A stretch of DNA of 41,242 nt from an uncultured Anaerolineae bacterium (GTDB taxonomy: Bacteria > Chloroflexota > Anaerolineae > Anaerolineales > Villigracilaceae). Shown piece by piece: positions 16,002 through 25,509 of the stretch. A program made the position numbers and the translations under genes. The DNA lies in contig CAKZJX010000082.1 of assembly GCA_937120535.1 (NCBI GenBank), positions 1 through 41,242 on the forward strand, given 5' to 3'. Numbering within the stretch: position 1 is the stretch's first letter; each line of letters begins with the position of its first letter. Below the pieces are notes generated by a model. The model was not told where the DNA came from. It did no database searches and saw nothing but the letters and a program-made list of their open reading frames with translations.

Positions 16002-16843
16002 CGGCTTCTTTTCGCTTTGGAACGGTAGGCTCGCCTCTGGCAACGCCGAAGAAACCCGGCGGGAGCGTAGGCGCCATCCAGTTCAGCAAATCCCTCGGCC
16101 TGGAGGCCTTAGAGCTGGGATGGGTGCAGGCGGTGCGGGTGACCGAGGAAACCTGCGCGGCTATCCGCCAAGCCGCGGAGGCCTATGGCGTGGCGTTGAG
16201 CGTGCATGCTCCCTACTTTATCAACCTGAACGCCGATGACGAGGAGTGGCCCAAATCTCGCAAGCGCTTAATGGACGCCGCCCACTACGGCTACTTGGCC
16301 GGCGCGACCGACATTGTTTTCCATCCCGGTTCCTACTTTGGCCGTGACCGGCGCCAAGTGCTATCGCTGGCCATGAGCCGCCTCGAAGGCTGCTTGGACG
16401 AGCTGCGGCGGGCCGGCAACCCGGTCATCCTGCGCCCCGAGACCATGGGCAAAGCGGCCATGTTGGGATCGTTGGAGGATGTGCTGGAGATGTCCAAGCT
16501 GCCCGGCGTGCAGCCCTGTCTGGACTTTGCCCATCTCCACGCCCGCACCGGCAGCGGCGCCATGAACACCGAAGACGAATGGGCGCGCCTGCTCGAAACC
16601 TATGCCCGAGCCCTGGGTCCCCAGGCGCTTTCCAACCTACACATTCACCTTTCCGGCATCGAATACGGGCCAAAAGGAGAGAAGAACCATCTTCCCCTGG
16701 CCGAGGCCGATCTGAACTGGAAGGGGCTGTTTGGCGTCCTCAAAGCGTTCGGCTGTAGCGGGCGCATCCTATGCGAAAGCCCGATCCTCGAGGAAGACGC
16801 GTTGCTGATGAAAAAGGAATGGGAGGCCCTCTGCGCCTCATGA
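15998..16843 (+). CDS. Endonuclease IV-like TIM-barrel protein (AP endonuclease 2 family)
   Basis: A 281-residue TIM-barrel protein of the Nfo/xylose-isomerase-like family. The metal-binding residues of endonuclease IV are all recognisable in order: VHAPYFINL, FHPGSYFG, RPETMGK, CLDFAHLHARTG, HIHLSGIEYG with the EKNHLPL loop, and ILCESP. It would cleave the DNA backbone 5' of abasic sites in base-excision repair. Length agrees with Nfo (about 280). An ATG at 15995 and a GTG at 15998 are in frame; I choose GTG because GGAGG lies 6 nt before it and it overlaps the LRR stop as GTGA. The next gene overlaps its stop in ATGA. Confidence 0.85.
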   Translation: MTASFRFGTVGSPLATPKKPGGSVGAIQFSKSLGLEALELGWVQAVRVTEETCAAIRQAAEAYGVALSVHAPYFINLNADDEEWPKSRKRLMDAAHYGYLAGATDIVFHPGSYFGRDRRQVLSLAMSRLEGCLDELRRAGNPVILRPETMGKAAMLGSLEDVLEMSKLPGVQPCLDFAHLHARTGSGAMNTEDEWARLLETYARALGPQALSNLHIHLSGIEYGPKGEKNHLPLAEADLNWKGLFGVLKAFGCSGRILCESPILEEDALLMKKEWEALCAS

Positions 16844-17754
16844 ACGACTCACGCTCCGAACGAGCGTTTCTCTGTTCGATCGGCCGAATCCTCGTCCGGG
16901 TGGTTCTGCTCTCCGCCCTAGCGGTCGCGGCGATCCTGGCCCTGCGGGCCCATCAGCTGCTCCAAGCCTATCTTCAGCCGGCGCGTCGCGCAGCCACCGG
17001 CGACTTGTTGCGCGCCCAGGGCATTCCCTTCCAGGAGATCACGCTCACCACCGACGATGGGGTCGCCCTGCGCGCCTTTGACGTTTCCTCTCGCAACAGG
17101 GCGTTGATCCTGGTGGCGCACGGCCACGGCGCAACGATAGACGAAAGCGTGGTAGCCATGTTTGCCCGCCATGGCTACGGCGTGGTGGCTTGGGACTTCC
17201 GCGCCCATGGCCGGAGCGGCGGCGAGCGATCCACCTTGGGCTATGCCGAAGTGCTGGACGTGAAGGCCGCCCTCGAGCTGGCGCTGGGCCGGCCTGCTGT
17301 TGATCGGGTGGGCATCTGGGGCGACTCGATGGGTGGCGCCACGGCCATCGAGGCGGCCGCTCGCTATCCGGCCATTCAAGCGGTGGTGGCCGACAGCGCC
17401 TTTGACACCCTAGAAAACGCCTTTGTGTGGCGGGTGCCGGCCCTGTTGCGGTCCCTGGTGCGGCTCTACGCCTTCTGGGAGACCGGCCTGTGGCCGCAGG
17501 ATATCGTCCGGCCGGTGGATTCGATTGCCCGCATCGCCCCTCGGCCGGTGCTCCTCATCCAAGGCCTGGCCGATCGGGCCATCCCGCCCCAGTCAGCACA
17601 TCGGCTGTTTGAGGCGGCTGGCGAGCCCAAGTTCCTATGGCTAGAGGCGGGGGTGGGTCATTCCGCCATGAGGCGGGTCTACCCAGAGGTCTACGAGCGG
17701 CGCGTGATCGGCTTTTTCGAGTGGGCCTTGTTCGGTCGAGGTTCCTTTCCCTAA
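16840..17754 (+). CDS. Membrane-anchored alpha/beta hydrolase
   Basis: A 304-residue serine hydrolase with an N-terminal membrane anchor (about residues 16-38). The lipase/peptidase-like core has HGHGATIDE in the oxyanion region, nucleophile Ser in GIWGDSMGGATAIE, the acid in GLADRAIPPQSAH and the histidine in AGVGHSAM. It resembles the BEM46/YqkD-like peptidase-esterase group. The substrate is unknown. The ATG at 16840 overlaps the stop of the endonuclease gene (ATGA), and GGGAGG lies upstream. A short GC-rich segment with partial pairing separates it from the convergent recN. Confidence 0.83.
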   Translation: MNDSRSERAFLCSIGRILVRVVLLSALAVAAILALRAHQLLQAYLQPARRAATGDLLRAQGIPFQEITLTTDDGVALRAFDVSSRNRALILVAHGHGATIDESVVAMFARHGYGVVAWDFRAHGRSGGERSTLGYAEVLDVKAALELALGRPAVDRVGIWGDSMGGATAIEAAARYPAIQAVVADSAFDTLENAFVWRVPALLRSLVRLYAFWETGLWPQDIVRPVDSIARIAPRPVLLIQGLADRAIPPQSAHRLFEAAGEPKFLWLEAGVGHSAMRRVYPEVYERRVIGFFEWALFGRGSFP

Positions 17755-17789
17755 TGCGGTCGGGCCGAATGGGCCGGCCCCGGCGGCGG

Positions 17790-19538
17790 TTACGGCGTCT
17801 TCGTCCCCTCTTTCATCATGTGACGGGCCGTCTGCAGGATCTCATGGGCCGAGCGCAGGGTGCCCTCGCCGACCTCCCCCAACATCTGCGAAAGTTCCAA
17901 AAGGCGTGCTTCGCCCTCCAACTGTCTGATGCGAGTGACCGTGCGCTGATGCTCGACCACCTTTTGCACCTGAAAATGCTGATCGCCAAAGGCAGCCAGC
18001 TGTGGTAGGTGAGTGACGCAGAACACCTGATGACTGCGCGCCAGATTCCATAGCTTGAAGCCCACGATCAGGCCCACCCGCCCGCCGATCCCCTGATCGA
18101 TCTCGTCGAAGATCAAGCTGGGGATCTGATCGGCACGGGCCAGGACGTTTTTCAACCCCAGCATCAGGCGCGAGGTCTCGCCACCCGAGGCGATCTTGAC
18201 CAGCGGTTTAAAGCCTTCGCCCGGGTTGGGAGCGACCAGGAATTCCAGCCGGTCGTAGCCATTCTGATCGAAGGCCACCTGCGAGCCATCCTCGAGAGGC
18301 AAGCCGTTGGGATCGGGCCGGGTCTGAAAGTCCACACAGAAGCGGGCCGAGGCCATCTTTAGATCGTCCAACTCGCTCTCGATGCTGCGGCTCAGGTCCT
18401 TGGCGGCTTGCTTGCGCCGTTCGGAGAGCTGGCGAGCCTGGGCGGCGAGCCGCTGCAGCAGGCCGGCCTCCTGGGCGGTCAGCTCCTCGATGCGCTCGGT
18501 GGCGGTGGAGATGGTTTCCAGCTGGCGGCGCGCTTCCTGCCCGAACTTGAGCACCGCCTCGATGCTCCCTCCGTATTTGCGCGTCAGTTGGAAGATCAGG
18601 TTGAGGCGTTCTTCCACCTCTTCTAGGCGTTTGGGGTTGACTTCGATGTCTTCTAGATAATCGCGCAGCTCACGGGTGAGGTCGCCCAGGGTTTCGAGGA
18701 GCAGGTCGAGGCGCTCGGCCAGGTCGGCGCGGGAGGGGTCGAGGCGGGCCAGGGCGTGAAGGGCCTGCGCGGCCTGTCCGAGCAGGTCCGAAGCGGAGGC
18801 GGCGTCGGGCGTGGATTCGTCGAGCAGGGTCAGGCCTTCCTGGGCATGACGGGCCAGAGTCTCGGCGTTAGCCAACCGATCCCGTTCTCGGCGCAGTTCT
18901 TCGTCCTCGCCGGGTTTTAGCCTGGCGGCTTCGATTTCTTGAACCTGAAAGGTGAGCATTTCGCTGCGGCGGGCGGCATTGGCATGGGCGGCGCGCAGCT
19001 CGGCCAGCTGGCGGCGCACCTGCAACAGGTCCTGGTAGGTCTTGCGGTAGTCGGCCAAGAGCGGGGTCACGTTGGCGAAGCGGTCGAGCAATCCTAGGTG
19101 GGCGCGCGGGTCGAGCAAGGAGAGGTGTTCGCTCTGGCCGTGGATGTCCACCAGATGAGCGCCTACTTCGCGCAGCAGGGATAGGTTCACGGTGCGGCCG
19201 TTCAGGCGGGCGATGGAACGTCCCTCGCGGCGCACTTCGCGGGTCAGGGTGACGAAGCGGGGGTCATCGAGCAGGTCTTCGCGCTGGAGGATGGTGTTGA
19301 CCGCTTCTTGGGCCGGGCCGGCGAGGGAGAAGGTGGCCTCGACGAAGGCCGATTCGGCTTCGGCGCGGATAACAGTGGTATCGGCGCGGCCGCCAAGCAC
19401 CATGGTGATCGCATCTATGATGATCGACTTGCCGGCCCCGGTCTCGCCGGTCAGGATGATCAGCCCTGGCCCGAAGGTCAGCTCCAGCTGATCGATAATG
19501 GCAAAGTTGCGGATGCGCAGTTCGGTGAGCATGCTCAT
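17790..19538 (-). CDS. recN: DNA repair protein RecN
   Basis: A 582-residue SMC-like ATPase that acts in double-strand break repair. Walker A is GETGAGKS (31-38) within the RecN start MLTELRIRNFAIIDQLEL. A long coiled-coil region runs from about 160 to 370. The ABC signature is ASGGETSRLMLGLKNVL and Walker B with the D-loop is SLIFDEIDQGIGG. The C-terminus HLPQLAAFGDQHFQVQK is typical. Length is normal (about 560-580). The start at 19538 overlaps the stop of the upstream membrane-protein gene (ATGA); a second Met at 19532 is possible. A 47-codon upstream extension in the same frame is out-of-frame coding of the neighbour. Confidence 0.95.
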   Translation of the reverse strand: MSMLTELRIRNFAIIDQLELTFGPGLIILTGETGAGKSIIIDAITMVLGGRADTTVIRAEAESAFVEATFSLAGPAQEAVNTILQREDLLDDPRFVTLTREVRREGRSIARLNGRTVNLSLLREVGAHLVDIHGQSEHLSLLDPRAHLGLLDRFANVTPLLADYRKTYQDLLQVRRQLAELRAAHANAARRSEMLTFQVQEIEAARLKPGEDEELRRERDRLANAETLARHAQEGLTLLDESTPDAASASDLLGQAAQALHALARLDPSRADLAERLDLLLETLGDLTRELRDYLEDIEVNPKRLEEVEERLNLIFQLTRKYGGSIEAVLKFGQEARRQLETISTATERIEELTAQEAGLLQRLAAQARQLSERRKQAAKDLSRSIESELDDLKMASARFCVDFQTRPDPNGLPLEDGSQVAFDQNGYDRLEFLVAPNPGEGFKPLVKIASGGETSRLMLGLKNVLARADQIPSLIFDEIDQGIGGRVGLIVGFKLWNLARSHQVFCVTHLPQLAAFGDQHFQVQKVVEHQRTVTRIRQLEGEARLLELSQMLGEVGEGTLRSAHEILQTARHMMKEGTKTP

Positions 19539-20095
19539 CGCCTGAGGAAGATGCCTGCGAAGCGCGAATAGGCCGTGGGCACGGCCAGGACGAGGTAAAT
19601 GATCTGCCAAAAGAGGGGGGAGCCAAACCCGTAGAAGATGTTGCGGAACGCGTCGGTGCCCATAAGCAGAAAAGCCCACAGAGTGCCCAAGCCGAGCAGA
19701 GACATCATCGGCAAAGTCCCAAGCACCAGGCTAAGCCCGAAGGTGAGGTTGAGCCAGCGCGAACGGCGCCCCTTCACTATGCCTCGGGTGAGATCGGCGA
19801 TGGTGATGCCGGCAAAGGGAGCGATGAAAAAGACGATCAATCCCCAGATGAAGGAGGAAATCAGGTAAATCAGATAGGAAGCCAAGGCAGAAAGCAGGGC
19901 GCCGCTCGCCAGCACGATGAGATAATCGTACCAAAAGGCAGTCTCAAATTTCTTTTGCTGGTTTCGCACACATTCTTGACAACGGTAGCCAGTGGGGGTG
20001 TGTGTGGCGCATGCCGTGCAGATCGGCCGTTCACACTGGTTACAGCGCAACAGCGTGGGCCGGTCGGGGTGTTTGTAGCAGGTGAGTTCGGTCAT
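19535..20095 (-). CDS. B-box-type zinc-finger membrane protein
   Basis: A 186-residue protein with an N-terminal B-box-like zinc-binding domain: CYKHPDRPTLLRCNQCERP then ICTACATHTPTGYRCQEC (residues 6-42), with Cys/His pairs for two zinc ions. Four hydrophobic segments follow (about 52-75, 76-100, 115-140, 155-178). This architecture is common in Chloroflexota and Actinobacteria, with a probable role in protein-protein interaction at the membrane, but its function is not known. The start at 20095 is chosen over 20107 because GGGAG lies about 6 nt upstream. It is between nadK (14 nt away) and recN (ATGA overlap). Confidence 0.82.
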   Translation of the reverse strand: MTELTCYKHPDRPTLLRCNQCERPICTACATHTPTGYRCQECVRNQQKKFETAFWYDYLIVLASGALLSALASYLIYLISSFIWGLIVFFIAPFAGITIADLTRGIVKGRRSRWLNLTFGLSLVLGTLPMMSLLGLGTLWAFLLMGTDAFRNIFYGFGSPLFWQIIYLVLAVPTAYSRFAGIFLRR

Positions 20096-20109
20096 GCATT
20101 CTCCCAAAG

Positions 20110-20961
20110 CTAAATCGAATTTTGCATCAAGTGAGCGGTCAGATTCCTATAGAAGTAACCACGGCTACCGAAGCGCACAAAGCGGGCGATGTATTCTCCG
20201 GCGGAGACCACGACCCGATCCTCCTCGGCCAGGCCGATCGGTTCCTGACCATCTACGCTGAGCACGGTGTTTTCGCTGTGGACGATGATCGTCACCGAAG
20301 ATCCTTCAGAGAGCACCACGGCGCGGTCTACCGAGAGGTGAGGGGCAATAGGCACGATCAAGATGTTGCGCAGCTCGGGCGGCAGGATGGGGCCGCCTGC
20401 GGCCAGCGCATAGGCGGTGGAACCGGTGGGAGTGGCAGCGATCACCCCATCGGCTACGTATTTGGTGAGCAGATGATCGTCTACCTTCACGGAAAGCCGC
20501 ACCGGTCGCAAATACTGGCCGCGGCTGATGGCAGCTTCGTTCAAGGCGTGGGAGACTCCCTTGCTCTCCCCAGCCCGCACGTGTTCTACCCGCAGCATCA
20601 TTCGATTTTCGATCCATCCCTTCCCCTGGAGCAATATCTCTAAGTTCTTGTAGCAGTTTTTGTGATCGATCTGGATGAGAAAGCCTAGCCGTCCCAGGTT
20701 GATCCCGAGGATGGGCACCTTGGAGGGAGCGCACAGATGAGCCGCTCGCAGCATCGTGCCGTCACCCCCCAGGGCGACTAACAGGTCGAACTCGCCGTTT
20801 TTTACGCGCCGGCGTAGGGTCTCGTCGTAGAGGGAACCGGTCGGCGCCGCAAGACCTTTCCTTTTAAAGAACTCGGCAATTTTCTGAGCTTCGGTCAGCG
20901 CCTCAGGCATCTTGGGATGGACTGCCACTACCGGACGCTGTGGCACAAATGGCTCGGACAT
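20110..20961 (-). CDS. nadK: NAD kinase
   Basis: A 283-residue ATP-NAD kinase that makes NADP from NAD. The catalytic GGDGTML is at residues 65-71, NEAAISRG gives the conserved NE motif, and ATPTGSTAYALAAGGPIL is the NAD-binding glycine-rich segment. C-terminal LSVDGQEP is also typical. Length is normal. The ATG at 20961 has no ribosome site and lies 8 nt after a TATAAT box (20975-20970), so the leader is predicted to be about 2 nt. It heads the nadK, B-box protein and recN unit. Confidence 0.94.
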   Translation of the reverse strand: MSEPFVPQRPVVAVHPKMPEALTEAQKIAEFFKRKGLAAPTGSLYDETLRRRVKNGEFDLLVALGGDGTMLRAAHLCAPSKVPILGINLGRLGFLIQIDHKNCYKNLEILLQGKGWIENRMMLRVEHVRAGESKGVSHALNEAAISRGQYLRPVRLSVKVDDHLLTKYVADGVIAATPTGSTAYALAAGGPILPPELRNILIVPIAPHLSVDRAVVLSEGSSVTIIVHSENTVLSVDGQEPIGLAEEDRVVVSAGEYIARFVRFGSRGYFYRNLTAHLMQNSI

Positions 20962-20969
20962 ACAGGATG

Positions 20970-20977
20970 ATTATAAT
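20970..20977. promoter_or_regulatory. Symmetric -10 site ATTATAAT between nadK and the adoK-ahcY unit
   Basis: The octamer gives TATAAT on both strands: minus 20975-20970 (predicted +1 at 20963, 2 nt before the nadK ATG) and plus 20972-20977 (predicted +1 near 20984). Neither side has a good -35. Confidence 0.5.
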
Positions 20978-21169
20978 GGATATAGGCGTAAAGTTGTTTG
21001 AAGAGTGGCGCCCTGACACTGTAACATTTTTGGTGGGTTGGAAAATAAGTGGGATAAAGCTGCCATTTCTTTGCTCATTTTAGGCATTTATGTGGGAGAA
21101 AATCGAAGATATGGCGCTGAAACAGGAAAAAAGTGGCTCACTCACCGTTTGTGTTACAGTGTGAATCAC

Positions 21170-21198
21170 TTTACATTCTTCCTGCTCCGTGATACACT
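21170..21198 (+). promoter_or_regulatory. Proximal promoter of the adoK-ahcY unit
   Basis: TTTACA (21170-21175), 17-bp spacer, TACACT (21193-21198). Predicted +1 is near 21205, giving a 52-nt leader that contains the hairpin at 21214-21237. Confidence 0.55.
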
Positions 21199-21213
21199 CT
21201 CGCTCGCTCAATC

Positions 21214-21242
21214 GGGCGCTCTCTTCAGAGGGCGTTCTTTTT
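21214..21242 (+). terminator. Terminator-like hairpin in the leader of adoK-ahcY
   Basis: A 7-bp core stem CGCTCTC/GAGGGCG (one G-T pair), extendable to 10 bp with further G-T pairs, has a TTCA loop and is followed by TTTTT (21238-21242). It lies 14 nt before the ATG at 21257 and no gene ends here, because the upstream gene is divergent. It could attenuate transcription of the unit. Confidence 0.55.
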
Positions 21243-21256
21243 GTGCGGAGAAGAGC

Positions 21257-22213
21257 ATGGAAATCTTGCTCACCGGTTCTGTTGCTTACGACTATCTCAT
21301 GACCTTTCCGGGGCTGTTCAAGGAGCATATCTTGCCCGAGCGGATCGGCTCTATCAGCCTGTCTTTCCTGGTGGATACGATGACCAGGCAGCGCGGGGGC
21401 ATCGCCCCAAACATCGCCTATACCATGGCGCTGTTGGGCAAACGGCCGCGCATTATGGCTACGGTCGGGGAAGATTTTGACGACTATCGGGCCTGGCTCG
21501 AATCGAAAGGGGTGGATACCAGCCTGATGAGGGTGATCCCAGGGCAATTCACCGCTTCGTTCTTCGCGACTACCGATCGGGCTTTGGCCCAAATTGCGTC
21601 GTTCTACCCCGGGGCGATGGCCCACGCTGCTAGCCAGTCTCTCAAAGACCTGCCTTTCCGGCCGGACCTGGTCGTGGTCTCCCCTAACGCTCCAGATGCC
21701 ATGACCAAGTTTGCTGCCGAATGCCGCGAGTTGAACATCCCCTACCTGTACGATCCTAGCCAGCAGGTTCTTCGCCTGGAAGGGGAGGATCTGGCTCGCG
21801 ATATGGAAAGGGCGTATTTCCTGTTCTGCAACGACTACGAATTTGGCCTGATCTCCAAGAAGACCGGCTGGGACCTAGAACAGATCATGCGTCATGTCAA
21901 GGTGGTAGTGACCACCCGAGGCAAAGACGGCGCCAACGTGTACGTCGATAACCAGGAGATTTACATTCCTACGGTCTCCGAATGTCAAGTGGTGGACCCC
22001 ACTGGCGTCGGCGATGCCTTTCGGGGTGGCTTCTTAACTGGCTATGCCCATGGGTTCGATTGGAAATTGTGCGGCGAGGTCGGCGCTCTGGCAGCAGTCT
22101 ATTGTCTGGAACATCAGGGGCCTCAGGCTCATTTCTACACCCGCCAGGAGTTCGTCCAACGTTTCCGCCGGCACTTTGACGATGGCGGACAGCTGGATCG
22201 ACTCCTGTCGTGA
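21257..22213 (+). CDS. PfkB-family kinase, probably adenosine kinase
   Basis: A 318-residue ribokinase-family protein. It has the PfkB N-terminal GG region (RQRGGIAPNIAYTMALLGKR) and the C-terminal signature DPTGVGDAFRGGFLTG, where the Asp of GVGD is the catalytic base. Substrate specificity is inferred from context: the next gene is S-adenosylhomocysteine hydrolase, and removal of adenosine by a kinase would pull that reversible reaction forward. Many unassigned Chloroflexota carbohydrate kinases look like this, so sugar kinase is the alternative. The start at 21257 has GGAG 6 nt upstream; the frame stays open far upstream, but without domain sequence. A terminator-like hairpin precedes the ribosome site. 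Confidence 0.8.
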   Translation: MEILLTGSVAYDYLMTFPGLFKEHILPERIGSISLSFLVDTMTRQRGGIAPNIAYTMALLGKRPRIMATVGEDFDDYRAWLESKGVDTSLMRVIPGQFTASFFATTDRALAQIASFYPGAMAHAASQSLKDLPFRPDLVVVSPNAPDAMTKFAAECRELNIPYLYDPSQQVLRLEGEDLARDMERAYFLFCNDYEFGLISKKTGWDLEQIMRHVKVVVTTRGKDGANVYVDNQEIYIPTVSECQVVDPTGVGDAFRGGFLTGYAHGFDWKLCGEVGALAAVYCLEHQGPQAHFYTRQEFVQRFRRHFDDGGQLDRLLS

Positions 22214-22251
22214 CCGCTGCCAAAAGATCGATGAATTCACCTTGTTTTTGA

Positions 22252-23523
<1,272 letters not shown>

Positions 23524-23564
23524 GCAGTACTGACGGGCCAGCCGCTTTTCTTAAGAATCTGGTG

Positions 23565-23570
23565 TATAAT
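23565..23570 (+). promoter_or_regulatory. -10 box of the response-regulator gene
   Basis: TATAAT, predicted +1 near 23577, about 53 nt before the ATG at 23630. The -35 region is poor. Confidence 0.45.
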
Positions 23571-23629
23571 CCCCATAACACTGCTTTGTCTAGCGTCGGT
23601 CGGTGTAGCTCCTGGTCTGTGTTCATCCC

Positions 23630-24286
23630 ATGAAAGAGTTTCGTATTCTTCTGATTGAGGGACGCCACGCTGAAATCCCTTCTTTTGCTGCCGATTTGCA
23701 AAAGAAGGGATTTGATGTGGTGACGATGCAGAGCGGGGGAGAGGCGGTAAAACGCCTGGACAAGATCGCTCCCCATCTGACGGTGGTCAATGCTGCATCG
23801 TTACGAACCAGCGGTGTGCGTATCTGTCAGGCCATGCGCGAGCGCGACTCCAGACTTCCGATTATCCTGATCGTGACTAAGGAGATGGAAGTGGATAAGG
23901 AAGTGGCCGACGTGGTGCTTACCTTGCCGTTCACCGTTCAGAAATTAGTGAATCGTATCAAACCGCTCTTACCTAGCGATGGCAAAAATATCATCCATGT
24001 CGGCCCGATTCGTCTGGATATTGAACACCGCCGGGTCAAGTGCCTGAACAAGAGCTCGAAGCTCACCCCGCGCCTGATGAAGTTGTTGCGCATCCTGCTC
24101 GATCACCGCGGCGAGGTGGTGGAGCGTGAGATCCTGTTCAAGCGCGTCTGGGACACCAATTACACGGGCGATACCCGAACACTCGATGTGCACATCTCCT
24201 GGCTCCGCCGGGCGATCGAGATCGATCCTCAGAGTCCCCGCTTTCTTAAGACCATTCGCGGGGTGGGGTATCGCTTGGACGTTTAG
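23630..24286 (+). CDS. OmpR/PhoB-type response regulator with degenerate receiver
   Basis: A 218-residue transcription regulator. The C-terminal winged helix (about 125-218) is clear: LTPRLMKLLRILLDHRGEVV, REILFKRVWD, RTLDVHISWLRRAIE and the wing TIRGVGYRLDV. The N-terminal receiver has the fold pattern but lacks the phosphorylation residues: the acceptor Asp position is Asn54 (HLTVVNAASL), the acidic pair after beta-1 is Glu10-Gly11, and the Lys before Pro-Phe is Leu99 (TLPF); only Thr83 is kept. It is therefore unlikely to be switched by aspartyl phosphorylation. No histidine kinase is adjacent. Its stop overlaps the convergent methyltransferase by 3-4 nt. Confidence 0.9.
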   Translation: MKEFRILLIEGRHAEIPSFAADLQKKGFDVVTMQSGGEAVKRLDKIAPHLTVVNAASLRTSGVRICQAMRERDSRLPIILIVTKEMEVDKEVADVVLTLPFTVQKLVNRIKPLLPSDGKNIIHVGPIRLDIEHRRVKCLNKSSKLTPRLMKLLRILLDHRGEVVEREILFKRVWDTNYTGDTRTLDVHISWLRRAIEIDPQSPRFLKTIRGVGYRLDV

Positions 24287-25506
24287 CACTCCACTTGAAA
24301 CTGCTCTCCTTCGATCGAAACCAGCCGGACGCAGACCTTGCGCCCGGCATGGATTTTTAATTGACGGGCGATTGCGCCGCGCCGTTGGGGACGCACCGCC
24401 TGGGCTACGCTTCGGAAGAGCTTCCCATCCCAGTCGGGGTCCACTTCCCAGTAATCCAGATCGTCGATCTCAGAGACGCGTACCTGGTCGGTGGAGCAAA
24501 CGACAGTGTAAGGTCGCGGTGGTTGGGGGAGCGGAGCGGGGGTCGAGGCGCTGCGCTCAAGGATGAAGGGGGCGCCGGCGTTCAGGAGCCGTTTGCGCGT
24601 GGTGTGGATGGCGCGAAAGGTCGAATCTACCGCTAGGAAACGTCGTCCTAATTGGGCTGCCACCAGGGGGGTGGTGCCGGAACCGCAGAAGAAATCGGCC
24701 ACGAGATCGCCCGGGTTGGAGGAGGCTAGGATGATTCGTTCCAGCAGGGCCTGCGGTTTCTGCGTGGGATAACCGGTGCGTTCGCGGTGCAAGCGGGCCA
24801 CCACTGGGAAATACCACCAATCTTCAGGCACTTTGCCACGCGCTAGATCGGGCACTTTGCCAAAGCCGGCCTTGGGGGAAGAAGCAAAAGTCTTTACCGT
24901 GGATGGATGGTAGGGCTTGCGCACGGCGTCGGCATTGAAGATGTAATCTGGACCTTTGACATACGCCAAGATGGTGTCGTGTTTACGGTTGAACGCACTG
25001 CGGATTGGGGAGGGGCCGTGATATACCCAAATGATTTCGTTCAACAAGTGGTCGGCGCCAAGCAGTTCGTCCAACAGGAGTCGCACGTATGCGTTGGCAT
25101 GCCAGTCCAGGTGAACGTAGAGGGTTCCATGGGGCGCTAGCAGGCGGGCCATCAGCGCCAGCCGCTCGTACAGGAACTGAAGGTAGGCGTCTAGGTTGTC
25201 CCAGCGGTCTGGGTATCCGTCGGCTAGTTTCCATTCGTCCGGCCGGCGCGAATCTTCCTCTTGTCCGATGCGGGCTGGGTAGGTGCGGTTGGTGAAGAAC
25301 GGCGGGTCTATGTAGATCAGATCGATCTGGCCCTCGATCTGTGGCAGGAGGGCGGCCATCACCCCTAGGTTATCTCCCCAGATCAGGCGGTTGACCGGCA
25401 AGGCCGAGGGATAGCCTTGTCCCTGTGGAAACAGGATCGCTTCGGCGATCAAGTCCGCCGGCGCTGGCGGTGAGAGGCGTTTTCCAGGCCAGAGCAGTTC
25501 GGGCAT
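24283..25506 (-). CDS. Orphan DNA methyltransferase (N4-cytosine/N6-adenine type)
   Basis: A 407-residue SAM-dependent DNA methyltransferase. Catalytic motif IV DPPF is at 67-70 (DLIYIDPPFFTNRTY) and the SAM-binding motif I FCGSGTT at 273-279, so the order is the beta class, as in type III Mod and MboII-like enzymes. GYPTQKPQALLERIILASS before motif I is also typical. The C-terminal 90 residues do not match a known target-recognition domain by eye. No restriction enzyme or helicase gene is adjacent; its upstream neighbour is an L,D-transpeptidase ending 3 nt before its ATG. It may be a regulatory orphan methylase. Confidence 0.85.
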   Translation of the reverse strand: MPELLWPGKRLSPPAPADLIAEAILFPQGQGYPSALPVNRLIWGDNLGVMAALLPQIEGQIDLIYIDPPFFTNRTYPARIGQEEDSRRPDEWKLADGYPDRWDNLDAYLQFLYERLALMARLLAPHGTLYVHLDWHANAYVRLLLDELLGADHLLNEIIWVYHGPSPIRSAFNRKHDTILAYVKGPDYIFNADAVRKPYHPSTVKTFASSPKAGFGKVPDLARGKVPEDWWYFPVVARLHRERTGYPTQKPQALLERIILASSNPGDLVADFFCGSGTTPLVAAQLGRRFLAVDSTFRAIHTTRKRLLNAGAPFILERSASTPAPLPQPPRPYTVVCSTDQVRVSEIDDLDYWEVDPDWDGKLFRSVAQAVRPQRRGAIARQLKIHAGRKVCVRLVSIEGEQFQVEC

Positions 25507-25509
25507 AGG

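Noticed and set aside
20978-21256. Known SAH or SAM riboswitch upstream of adoK-ahcY
   Set aside because: I could not find the conserved aptamer core; only a terminator-like hairpin is visible.
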